A stretch of DNA of 6,877 nt, from NCBI GenBank assembly GCA_009774655.1, contig VSOD01000228.1, positions 1 to 6,877 of the forward strand, in the 5' to 3' direction. Of this stretch, positions 6,756 through 6,877 are shown in pieces (positions within the stretch are counted from its first letter, which is position 1; each line of letters starts with the position of its first letter). The position numbers and the translations under genes were made by a program. The notes beneath the pieces were generated by a model, which ran no database searches, was not told where the DNA came from, and was given only the letters and a program-made list of their open reading frames with translations. Origin of the DNA: Lachnospiraceae bacterium (lineage in GTDB: Bacteria > Bacillota_A > Clostridia > Lachnospirales > Lachnospiraceae).

Positions 6756-6784
6756 AGTATATAGTATCGACAGGGCACTTTCAA
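6756..6784 (-). promoter_or_regulatory. Sigma70-type promoter for the ATPase-like gene, very short leader
   Basis: On the minus strand TTGAAA (6784-6779) and TATACT (6761-6756) are separated by 17 bases. A start about 7 nt downstream (near 6749) would place the AGGAGG site almost at the 5' end of the mRNA, with a leader of only about 14 nt. Confidence 0.6.
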
Positions 6785-6799
6785 CAGAATCATCCAAAG

Positions 6800-6825
6800 A
6801 AAAAAGGCGGGAAAACTCCCGCCTT
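6800..6825 (-). terminator. Intrinsic terminator of the gene entering from the right
   Basis: On the minus strand AAGGCGGGA pairs with TCCCGCCTT around the loop GTTT, a 9-bp GC-rich stem followed by six T residues (complement of 6800-6805) and a further TTT after one C. It lies about 20 bp downstream of a TAG stop at 6847-6845 and upstream of the ATPase-like gene's promoter, so it separates the two units. The plus-strand orientation has only two T after the stem and is not expected to terminate. Confidence 0.8.
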
Positions 6826-6844
6826 AATGCTTCACTTCCTGTCA

Positions 6845-6877
6845 CTATTTCCGAACAGCTTCTATTCTGGCTACCGC
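6845..6877 (-). CDS. C-terminal end of an unidentified minus-strand gene
   Basis: Only ten codons (AVARIEAVRK) and a TAG stop lie in the window. The frame is chosen because the stop is followed after about 20 bp by a strong minus-strand terminator. Of the other two minus-strand frames, one has a stop at once and the other runs through the terminator. Nothing can be said about function from so short a piece. Confidence 0.4.
   Translation of the reverse strand, partial: AVARIEAVRK

Overview
The window looks like chromosomal DNA of a low-to-mid GC Firmicute, most likely a gut clostridium of the Lachnospiraceae. The grounds are AGGAGG-type ribosome sites, TTGAxx/TATxxT promoters with 17-bp spacers, a secreted InlB-type repeat protein with a membrane-anchor tail, and a large AAA-ATPase-like/PD-(D/E)XK protein of a kind common in clostridia and Bacteroidetes. 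This placement rests on family resemblance and style only; no marker gene is present.

Left part (1-2781, all minus strand). A 124-residue tyrosine-rich protein of unknown function (2781-2407) is followed by a promoter that abuts its stop codon. That promoter drives a class I SAM-dependent methyltransferase of the Methyltransf_32 type (2284-1079). 58 bases further on comes a membrane-anchored extracytoplasmic protein (1020 to beyond base 1), which starts on TTG and runs off the window. There is no convincing terminator between the three, so they may form one transcription unit with an internal promoter.

Middle (2782-5016). A 222-bp divergent intergenic region holds a good plus-strand promoter and a roughly 97-nt leader able to fold into nested stems. 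The plus-strand gene (3004-5016) encodes a 670-residue surface protein. Its order is signal peptide, Ig-like domain, three InlB-B-type repeats, Pro/Glu/Lys-rich spacer, second globular domain, C-terminal transmembrane helix and basic tail. It has no LPXTG sortase motif.

Right part (5017-6877). An intact 571-residue AAA-ATPase-like/PD-(D/E)XK protein (6735-5020) converges on the surface gene with only 3 bp between the stop codons. The best intrinsic terminator for the surface gene lies inside the last codons of this opposing gene. The ATPase gene has its own promoter with a very short leader. Upstream of that are a minus-strand intrinsic terminator and the last ten codons of another minus-strand gene that enters from the right.

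No RNA genes, CRISPR arrays, insertion sequences or attachment sites were seen. Every stretch over 300 bases is coding. The most interesting points are the terminator embedded in an opposing coding sequence, the unassigned structured leader, and several families of unknown function. I see no clear new defence or biosynthetic system.
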